A program made the translations under genes and the position numbers. Shown here piece after piece: positions 15,966 to 24,098 of a DNA stretch of 64,000 nt. The notes below the pieces were generated by a model. That model ran no database searches. It was not told where the DNA came from and saw only the letters and a program-made list of their open reading frames with translations. The first letter of the stretch is position 1. Each line of letters opens with the position of its first letter. Source of the stretch: Flavobacterium sp. LC2016-12 (GTDB taxonomy: Bacteria > Bacteroidota > Bacteroidia > Flavobacteriales > Flavobacteriaceae). The DNA lies in assembly GCF_015351595.1 (NCBI RefSeq), contig NZ_JADKPT010000004.1:310001-374000 (forward strand), written 5' to 3'.

Positions 15966-17144
15966 TTAAATTGATTTAAAAGCAATCACAAACGAGATTA
16001 CCGTTACGATTAGTCCAACCATAAAAATATTGTAGGCAATTCGCAATAGGTTGTATTTTCGCTGCAAAACCAATCCGAGATAGTACAAATCTTTGATCAT
16101 GGTTGAATACAGATAATCACGATCTTTCATCATTTCGTTCATGGCCCAATCGTATTCTACCAATGGCATTTTGTAGAAATTCCCAAAAAACATTAAGTTC
16201 ACTTTTTTGGCCTCAACATCATCACGTGTAAAAAATCCGGAAGTTACTTTTGGTCGCGTCGAAAGAATCGCAAAAATAATTGTAATAACACTCGAAATCA
16301 GCATGATGAAAGTCGGAATCACCAAATGCGCATTTTTCGGGCTATCTAGCTTCGGAATAATAGACGAAAGTGCAATCGAAATTATAATGGCATTTACGGA
16401 CAGCAAAATATTCGCTTTACTGTCAGCAATACCACTTAATCGAGTATGATTTCCCAAAGTTACGCGGAATAAAGTATCAACGCCGCGATCAGGTTTCTCG
16501 ACTTTATCTTTCTTTTTATTTTCTTCTTCAATTTTATCAGCCTCTTTCTGTTCTTGTTTTTCAATTCTTTTCTGAACCAAAAGTATGTTTCTTTCTTTAA
16601 GGGGCTGCCATTTTTTCAATGCAAAATCAGTATAAAAACGATGCTTGTTCATTAAAAAACTCAAATTTTCTTTCGCCCAATCTGCATTTGAATACGAAAT
16701 ATTAAAAGCATTTTTTAGCTCCAAGCGTAGTAATTCGCAGGTAATCTCATACTCAGTGCCCATAAGATGTGCATAATCGGCATCTTTTATAATTTTTTCT
16801 AAAAGCGTTTTCGGAATATATTCTTTAACTGTTGCTAAAATAAGTTTAGAAACTTTTTCGATAAAATCATCAGATTGGTCTTTCTCTTTCAAAAAAGCAG
16901 TTGCAATTTTTACACTCTCCTTTTCATGATTTTCAAAACCTACAATGTATCCAGTATCATGAAACCAGGCTGCCACAAGCAAAAGTTCTTTTTCTTCTCC
17001 TTTTACTTCTTCTTTTTTGCACAACTCTTTTACAGCACTTACAACTGTTAAAGTATGATTGAGATTATGATAAGAATATAAATTAGAAAGTTTATCTTTG
17101 AGTAAATTACTGACGAAATCTTCGGATTGTTCTATAAGATTCAT
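15966..17144 (-). CDS. HD-domain phosphohydrolase fused to a Pycsar-effector-like membrane domain (PycTM/DUF5706)
   Basis: A 392-residue protein. The N-terminal HD domain (about 10-180) has H26/H30, H62-D63 (AAWFHDTGY), H73 and D121 (KDADYAHLMG), a complete metal-binding set. A charged coiled linker (about 190-215) leads to a PycTM-like domain with the RxxxIADSKAN motif (R235, D241, K243), two membrane segments (about 244-264, 274-296) and a third at 367-389. In Pycsar defence, PycTM effectors are thought to respond to cCMP/cUMP by damaging the membrane. HD domains often hydrolyse nucleotides or cyclic nucleotides. No pyrimidine cyclase is adjacent. It is divergent from the metallophosphoesterase gene with a 26-base gap. 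The domain calls are by motif; the defence role is inference. Confidence 0.82.
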   Translation of the reverse strand: MNLIEQSEDFVSNLLKDKLSNLYSYHNLNHTLTVVSAVKELCKKEEVKGEEKELLLVAAWFHDTGYIVGFENHEKESVKIATAFLKEKDQSDDFIEKVSKLILATVKEYIPKTLLEKIIKDADYAHLMGTEYEITCELLRLELKNAFNISYSNADWAKENLSFLMNKHRFYTDFALKKWQPLKERNILLVQKRIEKQEQKEADKIEEENKKKDKVEKPDRGVDTLFRVTLGNHTRLSGIADSKANILLSVNAIIISIALSSIIPKLDSPKNAHLVIPTFIMLISSVITIIFAILSTRPKVTSGFFTRDDVEAKKVNLMFFGNFYKMPLVEYDWAMNEMMKDRDYLYSTMIKDLYYLGLVLQRKYNLLRIAYNIFMVGLIVTVISFVIAFKSI

Positions 17145-17170
17145 TGAGAATATTTTTATACCACTAAATT

Positions 17171-20100
17171 ATGAAATTGTTTTTGTATAACCATTTTATT
17201 ACGAAGATTAAAACGTATTCTTTTGTAATAACTCTACTGCTTTTATTAAATGCCTGTGCGACACATAAAGCTCAATATGGTAAAAATATAAGTGCTAACG
17301 AAACGGAGAACGCAACAGATACTATAAAAATTGCCCACACCTTTTTTTTAGTTGGTGATGCAGGAAATGCCGATGAAGAGCAAGCACAGCAAACCTTAGA
17401 ACTATTACACGAAAAACTAAAGAAAGCCAATAAGAAATCGACTTTGGTTTTTCTGGGAGATAATATTTATCCGAAAGGTTTTCCTGCGGATAAAAATGAT
17501 TCACAAAAGGCTTTAGCCGAAACCAAACTTACCAATCAATTAAAATTAACCAAGGGATTTAAAGGAAAAACCATTATAATTCCGGGAAATCATGATTGGT
17601 ACAGTGGCATAAAAGGTTTAGAAAATCAGTCTGATTTTGTGACCAAATATCTTAATGATAAAAAAGCATTTCTTCCCCGAAAAAGTTGTCCGATAGAAGA
17701 TGTAAAAATTGACAGTACCGCGACACTAGTTACCATTGACAGTGAATGGTTTCTGGAAGATTGGGACAATCACCCAACAATAAACGACAATTGTGATATT
17801 AAAACCCGTGAAGCTTTTTTTGAAGAGCTTGAAAGCATTTTAAATAAAAATCAGGAGAAAACGGTTATTCTGGCGATTCATCATCCATTATTAAGCAATG
17901 GATCACACGGTGGACAATATTCGTGGGAAAAACAATTATTCCCTTTGGAGAAAAAAATTCCACTGCCAGTAATTGGTTCTTTTATTAATTTACTTCGAAA
18001 GACTTCCGGAGTAAGCCCGCAGGATCTTCAAAACAAACAATATATCGTTTATGCCAAGCGAATAAAAACATTATTACAAGGCCAAAAAAATGTTATCGTA
18101 GTTTCAGGACATGATCATAATTTGCAATATATCAATAACGAAAACATCACGCAGATTATTAGCGGTGCAGGATCTAAATCTGAAGCAGCAAGAGCTGTCA
18201 ATCCAACTGATTTTTCATATGGTGGAAATGGATATGCAACCCTGACTTTATTTAAAAGCGGTGATGCGAAAGTAAATTTCTTTGGAAACGAAAATAATCA
18301 CGAAAAAATGCTTTTTGAGCGTGAAATTATAAAAGCCAAAGAGATAAATTGGGCTGCAAATGTTCCGAATAAATTTCCGCCAACAGTAACCACTTCTATT
18401 TATTCGACTAAGATGACTGATAAAGGCATCTTTCACAAATTTTTATTCGGTCAGCATTACAGAAAATATTACAGTATGCCTATTGAAGCCAGAACCGCTA
18501 CTTTAGACACGCTGAAGGGCGGTTTAAAACCTATTCGCGAAGGCGGGGGACATCAATCTGTTTCGTTAAGAATGTCTGATCCAAAAGGAAGAGAATATGT
18601 AATGCGTGCGATGAAAAAAAGCGCCACTGTGTTTTTGCAGTCTGTTGCTTTTAAAGATCAATATGTTGTAAACGATTTTGAACAAACCTATGCTGAAGAT
18701 TTTCTTTTAGATTTTTACACTACAACACACCCCTACACGCCTTTTGCAATTGCAAGTTTGTCTGATCAATTGGGACTTCTGCATACAAATCCGGTTTTAT
18801 ATTATATTCCAAAACAGGAAGGTTTAAAGGAATTTAATTCGAATTTTGGAGATCAATTGTACATGGTTGAAGAAAGACCAGCAGACAATCATCTTGATGG
18901 AAAGAACTTTGGAAAACCAATTAACATTATTAGTACAGATGATATGATGGCCAATCTCCATAAAGACGAAAAATATTCAGTAGATGAAAAAGAATATATG
19001 AAAGTCCGTTTATTTGATATGCTTATTGGCGATTGGGACAGACATAGTGATCAATGGCGTTGGGCAGAACACAAAATTGGCGATAAAGTAGTTTACAAAG
19101 CTATTCCACGCGATCGTGATCAGGCTTTTCCTAAATACGACGGAACATTACTTTCAATCTTAATGAACGTTCCGGCGATTCGCCATATGCGAACTTTTAA
19201 AAGCAAAATTGACAATGTAAAATGGCTTAATAGAGAACCTTATCCATTAGATTTAGCTTTCTTAAAAACCGCAGAAAAAAAAGACTGGATTGACCAGGCT
19301 AAATACATTCAGGAAAATTTATCAGACAGCGACATAGATAACGCCTTTAAAAATTTACCTAAAGAAGTTCAGGACGGAACGATTGAAGACATCAAACAAA
19401 AGCTAAAAAGCAGAAAAAAAGAGCTTCAAAAATATGCTTCGGAATACTCAGATGTTCTTAATAAAACGGTAATGATTGCAGGGACAGATAAAAAAGACAA
19501 ATTTGTTTTAAATCATAACGCCAGAAAAAGTATTGAAATTCAGGTTTACAGAATGAAGAAAGAAGGCGATGAATTGATTTATACTAAAACAGTAAAAGAT
19601 GACAAAACTGAAAATCTATGGATTTACGGCTTAGATGATGCTGATGTTTTTCAGGTTACCGGAAAACAAAAATCTGATATAAAAATCCGTTTGATTGGTG
19701 GTCAAAACAACGATACATACAATATCGAAAACGGAACAAAAGTTATTGTTTACGATTTCAAATCAAAAGAAAACACTTATAACCTGGATTCCAAAACAAA
19801 AACGGAACTTACAGATGATTATGATGTGAATTTATACAATTATGAAAAACCAAAATATAATGTAATTTCAGGTCTTCCAAATATTGGTTACAACCCTGAT
19901 GACGGTGTAAAAGTTGGTATTAATGTAAATTATACTGTAAATAATTTTAAACAAAATCCGTACACACAAAGACATATTTTTAATGCCTTTTACTATTTTG
20001 CTACTGGCGGTTTAGAGTTTAATTATGCTGCTCATTTCCCAGGTTTATTAGGTAAGTGGGTTATTGATGTTGAATCACTATATACTACACCAAACTTTGC

Positions 20101-20905
20101 GATGAACTATTTTGGGTATGGAAATGAGACTGTAAATAATGATGATGAACTTGGATTGGATTACAACCGTGTTCGCATCAGAAAATTTAATGTTTCTGGC
20201 GCAATCAGACACGTGGGGCGTTATGGCAGCGAGTTTAGCGTGCAACCTATTTATCAGAGAATGACGGTTGAAGAAACAGAAAATAGATATATCGATACTC
20301 CGAATATAGTTAATCCGGCTGTTTTCGACAGTCAGAATTATGGAGGATTAAAAGTAAAATATCTTTTTAAAAATGCTGATTTTGCTGCAAAACCTACTTT
20401 AGGAATGGCCTTTATGTTTGCAGCCACCTGGACAGCAAACTTAAACGAAACTAAACAAAATTTCCCTACACTGGAAAGTATTCTTGGATTTACACATAAA
20501 ATAGACAAAAATGGAAAGTTAGTTTTAGCTACTATCTTAAAAGGAAAAGCCATCTTAAACAACAATTACGAATTTTATCAAGGTGCTGCTTTAGGTGGAG
20601 ACACCGATTTGCGTGGTTATAGAAATGAACGCTTTTTAGGAAATTCGTATTTCTCTCAGAGTTCTGATTTAAGACTTACTATTGGTAAAATCCAGCGTAC
20701 TGTTGCTCCTTTAACCTATGGTATTTTAGGCGGTTTTGATTATGGAAGAATTTGGCTTGACGGTGAAGACTCTAAAAAATGGCATCAGGATTACGGAGGT
20801 GGACTTTGGTTAAATGCCATCAATGTGATTACAGCAAGAATTTCTTATTTCCAATCTCCTGACGAAGTGGGAAGAGTTATTTTTGGTGCGGCATATAGTT
20901 TTTAG
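17171..20905 (+). CDS. Metallophosphoesterase-outer membrane barrel fusion lipoprotein
   Basis: A 1244-residue lipoprotein (lipobox LLNAC, C29). A calcineurin-like phosphoesterase domain spans about 55-350: FLVGDAGN (D63), FLGDNIYPKG (D97, N98), IIPGNHDWYSG (N140, H141), AIHHPLLSNGSHGG and VSGHDHN. The middle (about 440-800) has the look of a kinase or phosphotransfer-like region (VRLFDMLIGDWDRHSDQWRWAE; AIPRDRDQAF), and the last 350 residues form an Omp85/surface-antigen-like barrel ending with an aromatic residue (VIFGAAYSF). It is presumably a cell-envelope hydrolase tethered to or inserted in the outer membrane; the substrate is unknown. Such fusions are conserved in Bacteroidetes but not characterised to my knowledge. 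Confidence 0.82.
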   Translation: MKLFLYNHFITKIKTYSFVITLLLLLNACATHKAQYGKNISANETENATDTIKIAHTFFLVGDAGNADEEQAQQTLELLHEKLKKANKKSTLVFLGDNIYPKGFPADKNDSQKALAETKLTNQLKLTKGFKGKTIIIPGNHDWYSGIKGLENQSDFVTKYLNDKKAFLPRKSCPIEDVKIDSTATLVTIDSEWFLEDWDNHPTINDNCDIKTREAFFEELESILNKNQEKTVILAIHHPLLSNGSHGGQYSWEKQLFPLEKKIPLPVIGSFINLLRKTSGVSPQDLQNKQYIVYAKRIKTLLQGQKNVIVVSGHDHNLQYINNENITQIISGAGSKSEAARAVNPTDFSYGGNGYATLTLFKSGDAKVNFFGNENNHEKMLFEREIIKAKEINWAANVPNKFPPTVTTSIYSTKMTDKGIFHKFLFGQHYRKYYSMPIEARTATLDTLKGGLKPIREGGGHQSVSLRMSDPKGREYVMRAMKKSATVFLQSVAFKDQYVVNDFEQTYAEDFLLDFYTTTHPYTPFAIASLSDQLGLLHTNPVLYYIPKQEGLKEFNSNFGDQLYMVEERPADNHLDGKNFGKPINIISTDDMMANLHKDEKYSVDEKEYMKVRLFDMLIGDWDRHSDQWRWAEHKIGDKVVYKAIPRDRDQAFPKYDGTLLSILMNVPAIRHMRTFKSKIDNVKWLNREPYPLDLAFLKTAEKKDWIDQAKYIQENLSDSDIDNAFKNLPKEVQDGTIEDIKQKLKSRKKELQKYASEYSDVLNKTVMIAGTDKKDKFVLNHNARKSIEIQVYRMKKEGDELIYTKTVKDDKTENLWIYGLDDADVFQVTGKQKSDIKIRLIGGQNNDTYNIENGTKVIVYDFKSKENTYNLDSKTKTELTDDYDVNLYNYEKPKYNVISGLPNIGYNPDDGVKVGINVNYTVNNFKQNPYTQRHIFNAFYYFATGGLEFNYAAHFPGLLGKWVIDVESLYTTPNFAMNYFGYGNETVNNDDELGLDYNRVRIRKFNVSGAIRHVGRYGSEFSVQPIYQRMTVEETENRYIDTPNIVNPAVFDSQNYGGLKVKYLFKNADFAAKPTLGMAFMFAATWTANLNETKQNFPTLESILGFTHKIDKNGKLVLATILKGKAILNNNYEFYQGAALGGDTDLRGYRNERFLGNSYFSQSSDLRLTIGKIQRTVAPLTYGILGGFDYGRIWLDGEDSKKWHQDYGGGLWLNAINVITARISYFQSPDEVGRVIFGAAYSF

Positions 20906-20906
20906 G

Positions 20907-21032
20907 AAAGGTTCAAAGTTGCAAAGGCTCAAAGTAACAAAGATTTTTTTAGCCACGAATTCACGAATTTTTATTACAAATAATTCGTGAATTCGTGGCT
21001 AACTTTTTCTTAGCATCTTAGAACCTTACTTT
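20907..21032. repeat. Nested inverted repeats (repeat family copy 4 around a 21-bp hairpin)
   Basis: The outer arms (20907-20943 and 21010-21032) are a degenerate AGGTTCAAAG-family pair. Inside lies a perfect stem: 20949-20969 pairs with 20982-21002 (core AGCCACGAATTCACGAATT) with a 12-base loop. The hairpin sits between two convergent genes and can terminate both. Confidence 0.75.
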
Positions 21033-21891
21033 ATTTTAATTTGAATTCATAGACATTTCCCCCTACCTTATTTGTTTTTTCGTCAGCGATAAGTAAGGTA
21101 TTATTGTCTTTAAAAACTATGGCTTCTTTTTGAGAAAAGTGATTTAGCTTTATTTCTGTTTGAGTTCCTTTGTGGAATAAATCTCCTTTAAAACCTTTAA
21201 ACAAAACAATTTTATCATGACTCAATAAAACTACTTTTTTACCGTCAGGACTAATGGTTGCACTTGTCAACACACAATGATTGTAATTATTACAAGTTTT
21301 AAACTCACCAATTTTAGTTGCTTTTTGAGTTCCGGGCTTATTTGCTATTTTATAAATAAAAGCAGTTCCTTCAAATCCTTTACTTCTGTTTTTTGTAAAT
21401 AAATAAAAGTTGTTTTGATATTCAAAGAAACCTTCAACATCGTAAAACATTTCTTTTTTCTTTGGAGGAAATTCTGTTTGTTCCGGATATGAAAATGAAA
21501 CTTTATATTCGGCGGAAGCCTGATCTTTATTAAGCTGATTTTTATTTACTTTATAAATGCAAAGATCTTTTCGTTCATTGTCGTTATTTCCAAAATCGCC
21601 AATATAAATATTCCCACTTTTATCTTTGGTAATATCTTCCCAATCTACATTTTTTGCATTTGAAATCGTGATCGTTTTATCTAATTTACCGTCAGAATTT
21701 ATAGCATAAATCGCATTTTTATTTCCACTGTCTTCTAAAGTATAAATTAGTTTCTTTTCAGGAAAATAAGTAATTCCGGAAACTTCTTTTAATTTTTTTG
21801 GAAGCGAATAAAGCGTTTTCAAATTATTATCTGATTGTTGTTGACAAGCTAATAAAAAAATAGACGCTACCAATAAAAGAGACTTTTTCAT
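21031..21891 (-). CDS. Beta-propeller-like lipoprotein of unknown function
   Basis: A 286-residue lipoprotein (signal MKKSLLLVASIFLLACQQQ, lipobox LLAC, C16). Repeated blades such as LKEVSGITYFPEKKLIYTLEDSG, VDWEDITKDKSGNIYIGDFGNND and ATISPDGKKVVLLSHDKIVLF suggest a propeller similar to SdiA-regulated or esterase-like phytase folds. The DWEDI and GDFGNN motifs recur in that group. It may bind calcium or a ligand at the cell surface or in the periplasm; no enzyme activity is assigned. It is convergent with the large phosphoesterase gene. Confidence 0.7.
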   Translation of the reverse strand: MKKSLLLVASIFLLACQQQSDNNLKTLYSLPKKLKEVSGITYFPEKKLIYTLEDSGNKNAIYAINSDGKLDKTITISNAKNVDWEDITKDKSGNIYIGDFGNNDNERKDLCIYKVNKNQLNKDQASAEYKVSFSYPEQTEFPPKKKEMFYDVEGFFEYQNNFYLFTKNRSKGFEGTAFIYKIANKPGTQKATKIGEFKTCNNYNHCVLTSATISPDGKKVVLLSHDKIVLFKGFKGDLFHKGTQTEIKLNHFSQKEAIVFKDNNTLLIADEKTNKVGGNVYEFKLK

Positions 21892-21912
21892 AAGATTATT
21901 TTATTTGTTCTT

Positions 21913-22010
21913 GTCATCCTGACGGAGGAAGGATCACACAAGTAGCTCGACAAAGAGTGGAGAATTACTGTACTGAGCATCTTGTGTGATCCTTCGTTGC
22001 TCAGGAGGAC
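21913..22010. repeat. Dispersed GTCATCCTGA-type inverted repeat
   Basis: Arms 21913-21942 (GTCATCCTGACGGAGGAAGG, then ATCACACAAG) and 21981-22010 are inverted near-copies, exact over the inner AAGGATCACACAAG, separated by 38 bases. Elements of this look are widespread intergenic repeats in Flavobacteriia (from general knowledge, not counted here). Confidence 0.7.
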
Positions 22011-22021
22011 AATATTATGTA

Positions 22022-23074
22022 CTATATTAAATTCGTGTTTTTAAAGTTACGTGTAATAAATTCAAATGCCGCGAACATAATATGTCCCATTGATTTGGCA
22101 TTTTTAAATTTCATATCATTGGTATAACGGTACAATTCCATTTTTAGTTGATTAAGATGTTCCTCTGTCGAAATGGTATCGTGACACATTATATTCAATA
22201 GCTTTTTAATTCGGTTTTCGGCAGAATGAATACGTTTCGCTAAAATTGCTCTTTCTTCATCTTTATACTGAATAATCGAACGTTCTTCTAATTTCTCTTT
22301 AATTAGTTTTATCATCGGATAGTTTTCCTTGAAAAACTGTGGGCGATAGACTTTAAAATTCCCCTCGTAACATTGCTGATCAAAATCAATAGGACGTATT
22401 TTATAAACTACCTGATCAAAATCATGAATTGGGACAATTACATAGTTATACGCTCGCATATCGCCTAAAAGTCGAATCATGCAACGCTCGTTGAACTTCA
22501 CAAACTCTTTTGCAATTTGAGACTTCTCAGTTTCAGTACAGCTATCCAATAAAGTATCCATGAAAACGTCACCCGGAATTCCGATGATGTGCTCTTCGAT
22601 TAAAGTATCTTTAAAAACTAAAAAGTTGATTTTGTCAGGCGAAAGAATATCCTCTAATTCTAAACCATAAATTCTTGAGGCATCTGCTTTCTTGATATAA
22701 AAATGAACGTAATTATCATTCAGAATATTTCGGACCTTAATTCGGAAAGGTTTTGAGTTTCCGAAAGTACAATAATCAATTGCATCAATATTTAGAAACT
22801 GAATAATCTCACTGTTTCCATCAGAATGCAAAAGCGAATAGATTTTTTTCAGATTTAAGTCAATTTCATTTCTTTCGAATTCACTATAATAAACACGAAT
22901 CCACAAAGTATCGGTTTCATTTTTATCATAGACATTTATAGAACCGGCAAATCGCAACAAATCGTCATAGAACACAGATACTTTCGAGATCCGTTCGTAA
23001 CGTTCTAAATAACTTAAAAGAGAAGGTCTTAAAGGATAAGACGGTTTTTTCAAAACCATTAAAGGTTCACTCAT
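22022..23074 (-). CDS. Conserved protein with kinase-like catalytic motifs
   Basis: A 350-residue soluble protein, no signal peptide. I do not recognise a named family. Residues 203-232 read LGDMRAYNYVIVPIHDFDQVVYKIRPIDFD, which resembles the catalytic loop (D205, N210) and metal-binding DFD (230-232) of aminoglycoside-phosphotransferase/HipA-like kinases; YIKKADASR at 126-134 could supply the ATP-binding lysine. No glycine-rich loop is obvious. The C-terminal 100 residues are helical. It is expressed from its own promoter, divergent from the ABC transporter. Function is inference only. Confidence 0.7.
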   Translation of the reverse strand: MSEPLMVLKKPSYPLRPSLLSYLERYERISKVSVFYDDLLRFAGSINVYDKNETDTLWIRVYYSEFERNEIDLNLKKIYSLLHSDGNSEIIQFLNIDAIDYCTFGNSKPFRIKVRNILNDNYVHFYIKKADASRIYGLELEDILSPDKINFLVFKDTLIEEHIIGIPGDVFMDTLLDSCTETEKSQIAKEFVKFNERCMIRLLGDMRAYNYVIVPIHDFDQVVYKIRPIDFDQQCYEGNFKVYRPQFFKENYPMIKLIKEKLEERSIIQYKDEERAILAKRIHSAENRIKKLLNIMCHDTISTEEHLNQLKMELYRYTNDMKFKNAKSMGHIMFAAFEFITRNFKNTNLI

Positions 23075-23093
23075 TTTTTAAATATCTTTAGCA

Positions 23094-23101
23094 CAAATTT
23101 A
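23094..23101 (-). promoter_or_regulatory. -7 box of the kinase-like gene
   Basis: The complement reads TAAATTTG, fitting TAnnTTTG, 19 bases before the ATG. Confidence 0.45.
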
Positions 23102-23183
23102 CATCAATCGCATGATATAAATAAATTTAGCGTAACAATATACAAGTTGGATCGTCATACTAAAAACTAAAACCGAAATAAAT

Positions 23184-24095
23184 TTGGAAACCATTCTTAC
23201 CATTGAAAATCTTAGTAAAAGATACGGGCGTATTCAAGCCTTAAAAAATGTATCTTTTGAAATACAGAAAGGCCGTGTCTACGGCATTTTGGGCCCTAAC
23301 GGAAGCGGGAAATCGACTACTTTAGGAATTGTTCTTAGTGTTGTAAACAGAAGTTCAGGCGATTACCGTTGGTTCAACGGACAAATGCAAACACACGAAG
23401 CTTTGAAAAAAGTGGGAGCTATTATTGAGAGACCTAACTTTTACCCGTACATGACAGCCGAAGAAAACCTGAAACTGGTTTGTAAAATAAAAAGCATCAA
23501 TTATACTAAAATCAATGAAAAGCTTGATTTGGTTGGGCTATCCGAAAGAAAAGACAGCAAATTCAGTACTTTTTCATTAGGGATGAAACAGCGTTTAGCC
23601 ATTGCTTCGGCATTATTGAACGATCCTGAAATTTTGATTTTAGATGAGCCAACAAATGGTTTAGATCCGCAGGGAATTCATCAGATTCGTGATATTATAA
23701 AAAAAATAGCTTCACAAGGAACTACTATTTTACTGGCTTCCCATTTATTGGATGAAGTAGAAAAAGTATGTTCTCATGTCATTGTATTAAGAAAAGGCGA
23801 AATTTTATATTCCGGTTCAGTTGACGAAATGTCGGCTAATGAAGGTTTCTTTGAAGTTCAGGCCGATGACAATTTACTTTTGAAAACAACTTTACAAGAA
23901 CATCCTGCTATCGACAGAATTACCGAAGAAGATGGAAGAGTTTTGGTGTACTTAAAATCAGAATTATCAGCTTCAGAATTAAATCAATTTTTGTTTTCTA
24001 AAAATATTGCTTTGAGTCATTTAGTAAAACGCAAAAACAGTTTAGAAGCACAATTTTTAGAATTAACAAAAAACGCCACTATCCAAAAAAACTAA
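23184..24095 (+). CDS. ABC transporter ATP-binding protein
   Basis: A 303-residue ATPase: Walker A GPNGSGKST, Q-loop region, signature LGMKQRL (STFSLGMKQRLAIA), Walker B ILILDEPTNGLDPQG and H-loop LLASHLLDEVEK. It pairs with the ABC-2-type permease starting 3 bases later. The best start is TTG at 23184 (giving METILTIENLSKRYG): an in-frame stop lies upstream at 23133 and no ATG, GTG or other start occurs between them. It is closer to BcrA-like exporters than to gliding-motility GldA. The substrate is unknown. Confidence 0.92.
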   Translation: METILTIENLSKRYGRIQALKNVSFEIQKGRVYGILGPNGSGKSTTLGIVLSVVNRSSGDYRWFNGQMQTHEALKKVGAIIERPNFYPYMTAEENLKLVCKIKSINYTKINEKLDLVGLSERKDSKFSTFSLGMKQRLAIASALLNDPEILILDEPTNGLDPQGIHQIRDIIKKIASQGTTILLASHLLDEVEKVCSHVIVLRKGEILYSGSVDEMSANEGFFEVQADDNLLLKTTLQEHPAIDRITEEDGRVLVYLKSELSASELNQFLFSKNIALSHLVKRKNSLEAQFLELTKNATIQKN

Positions 24096-24098
24096 ACC

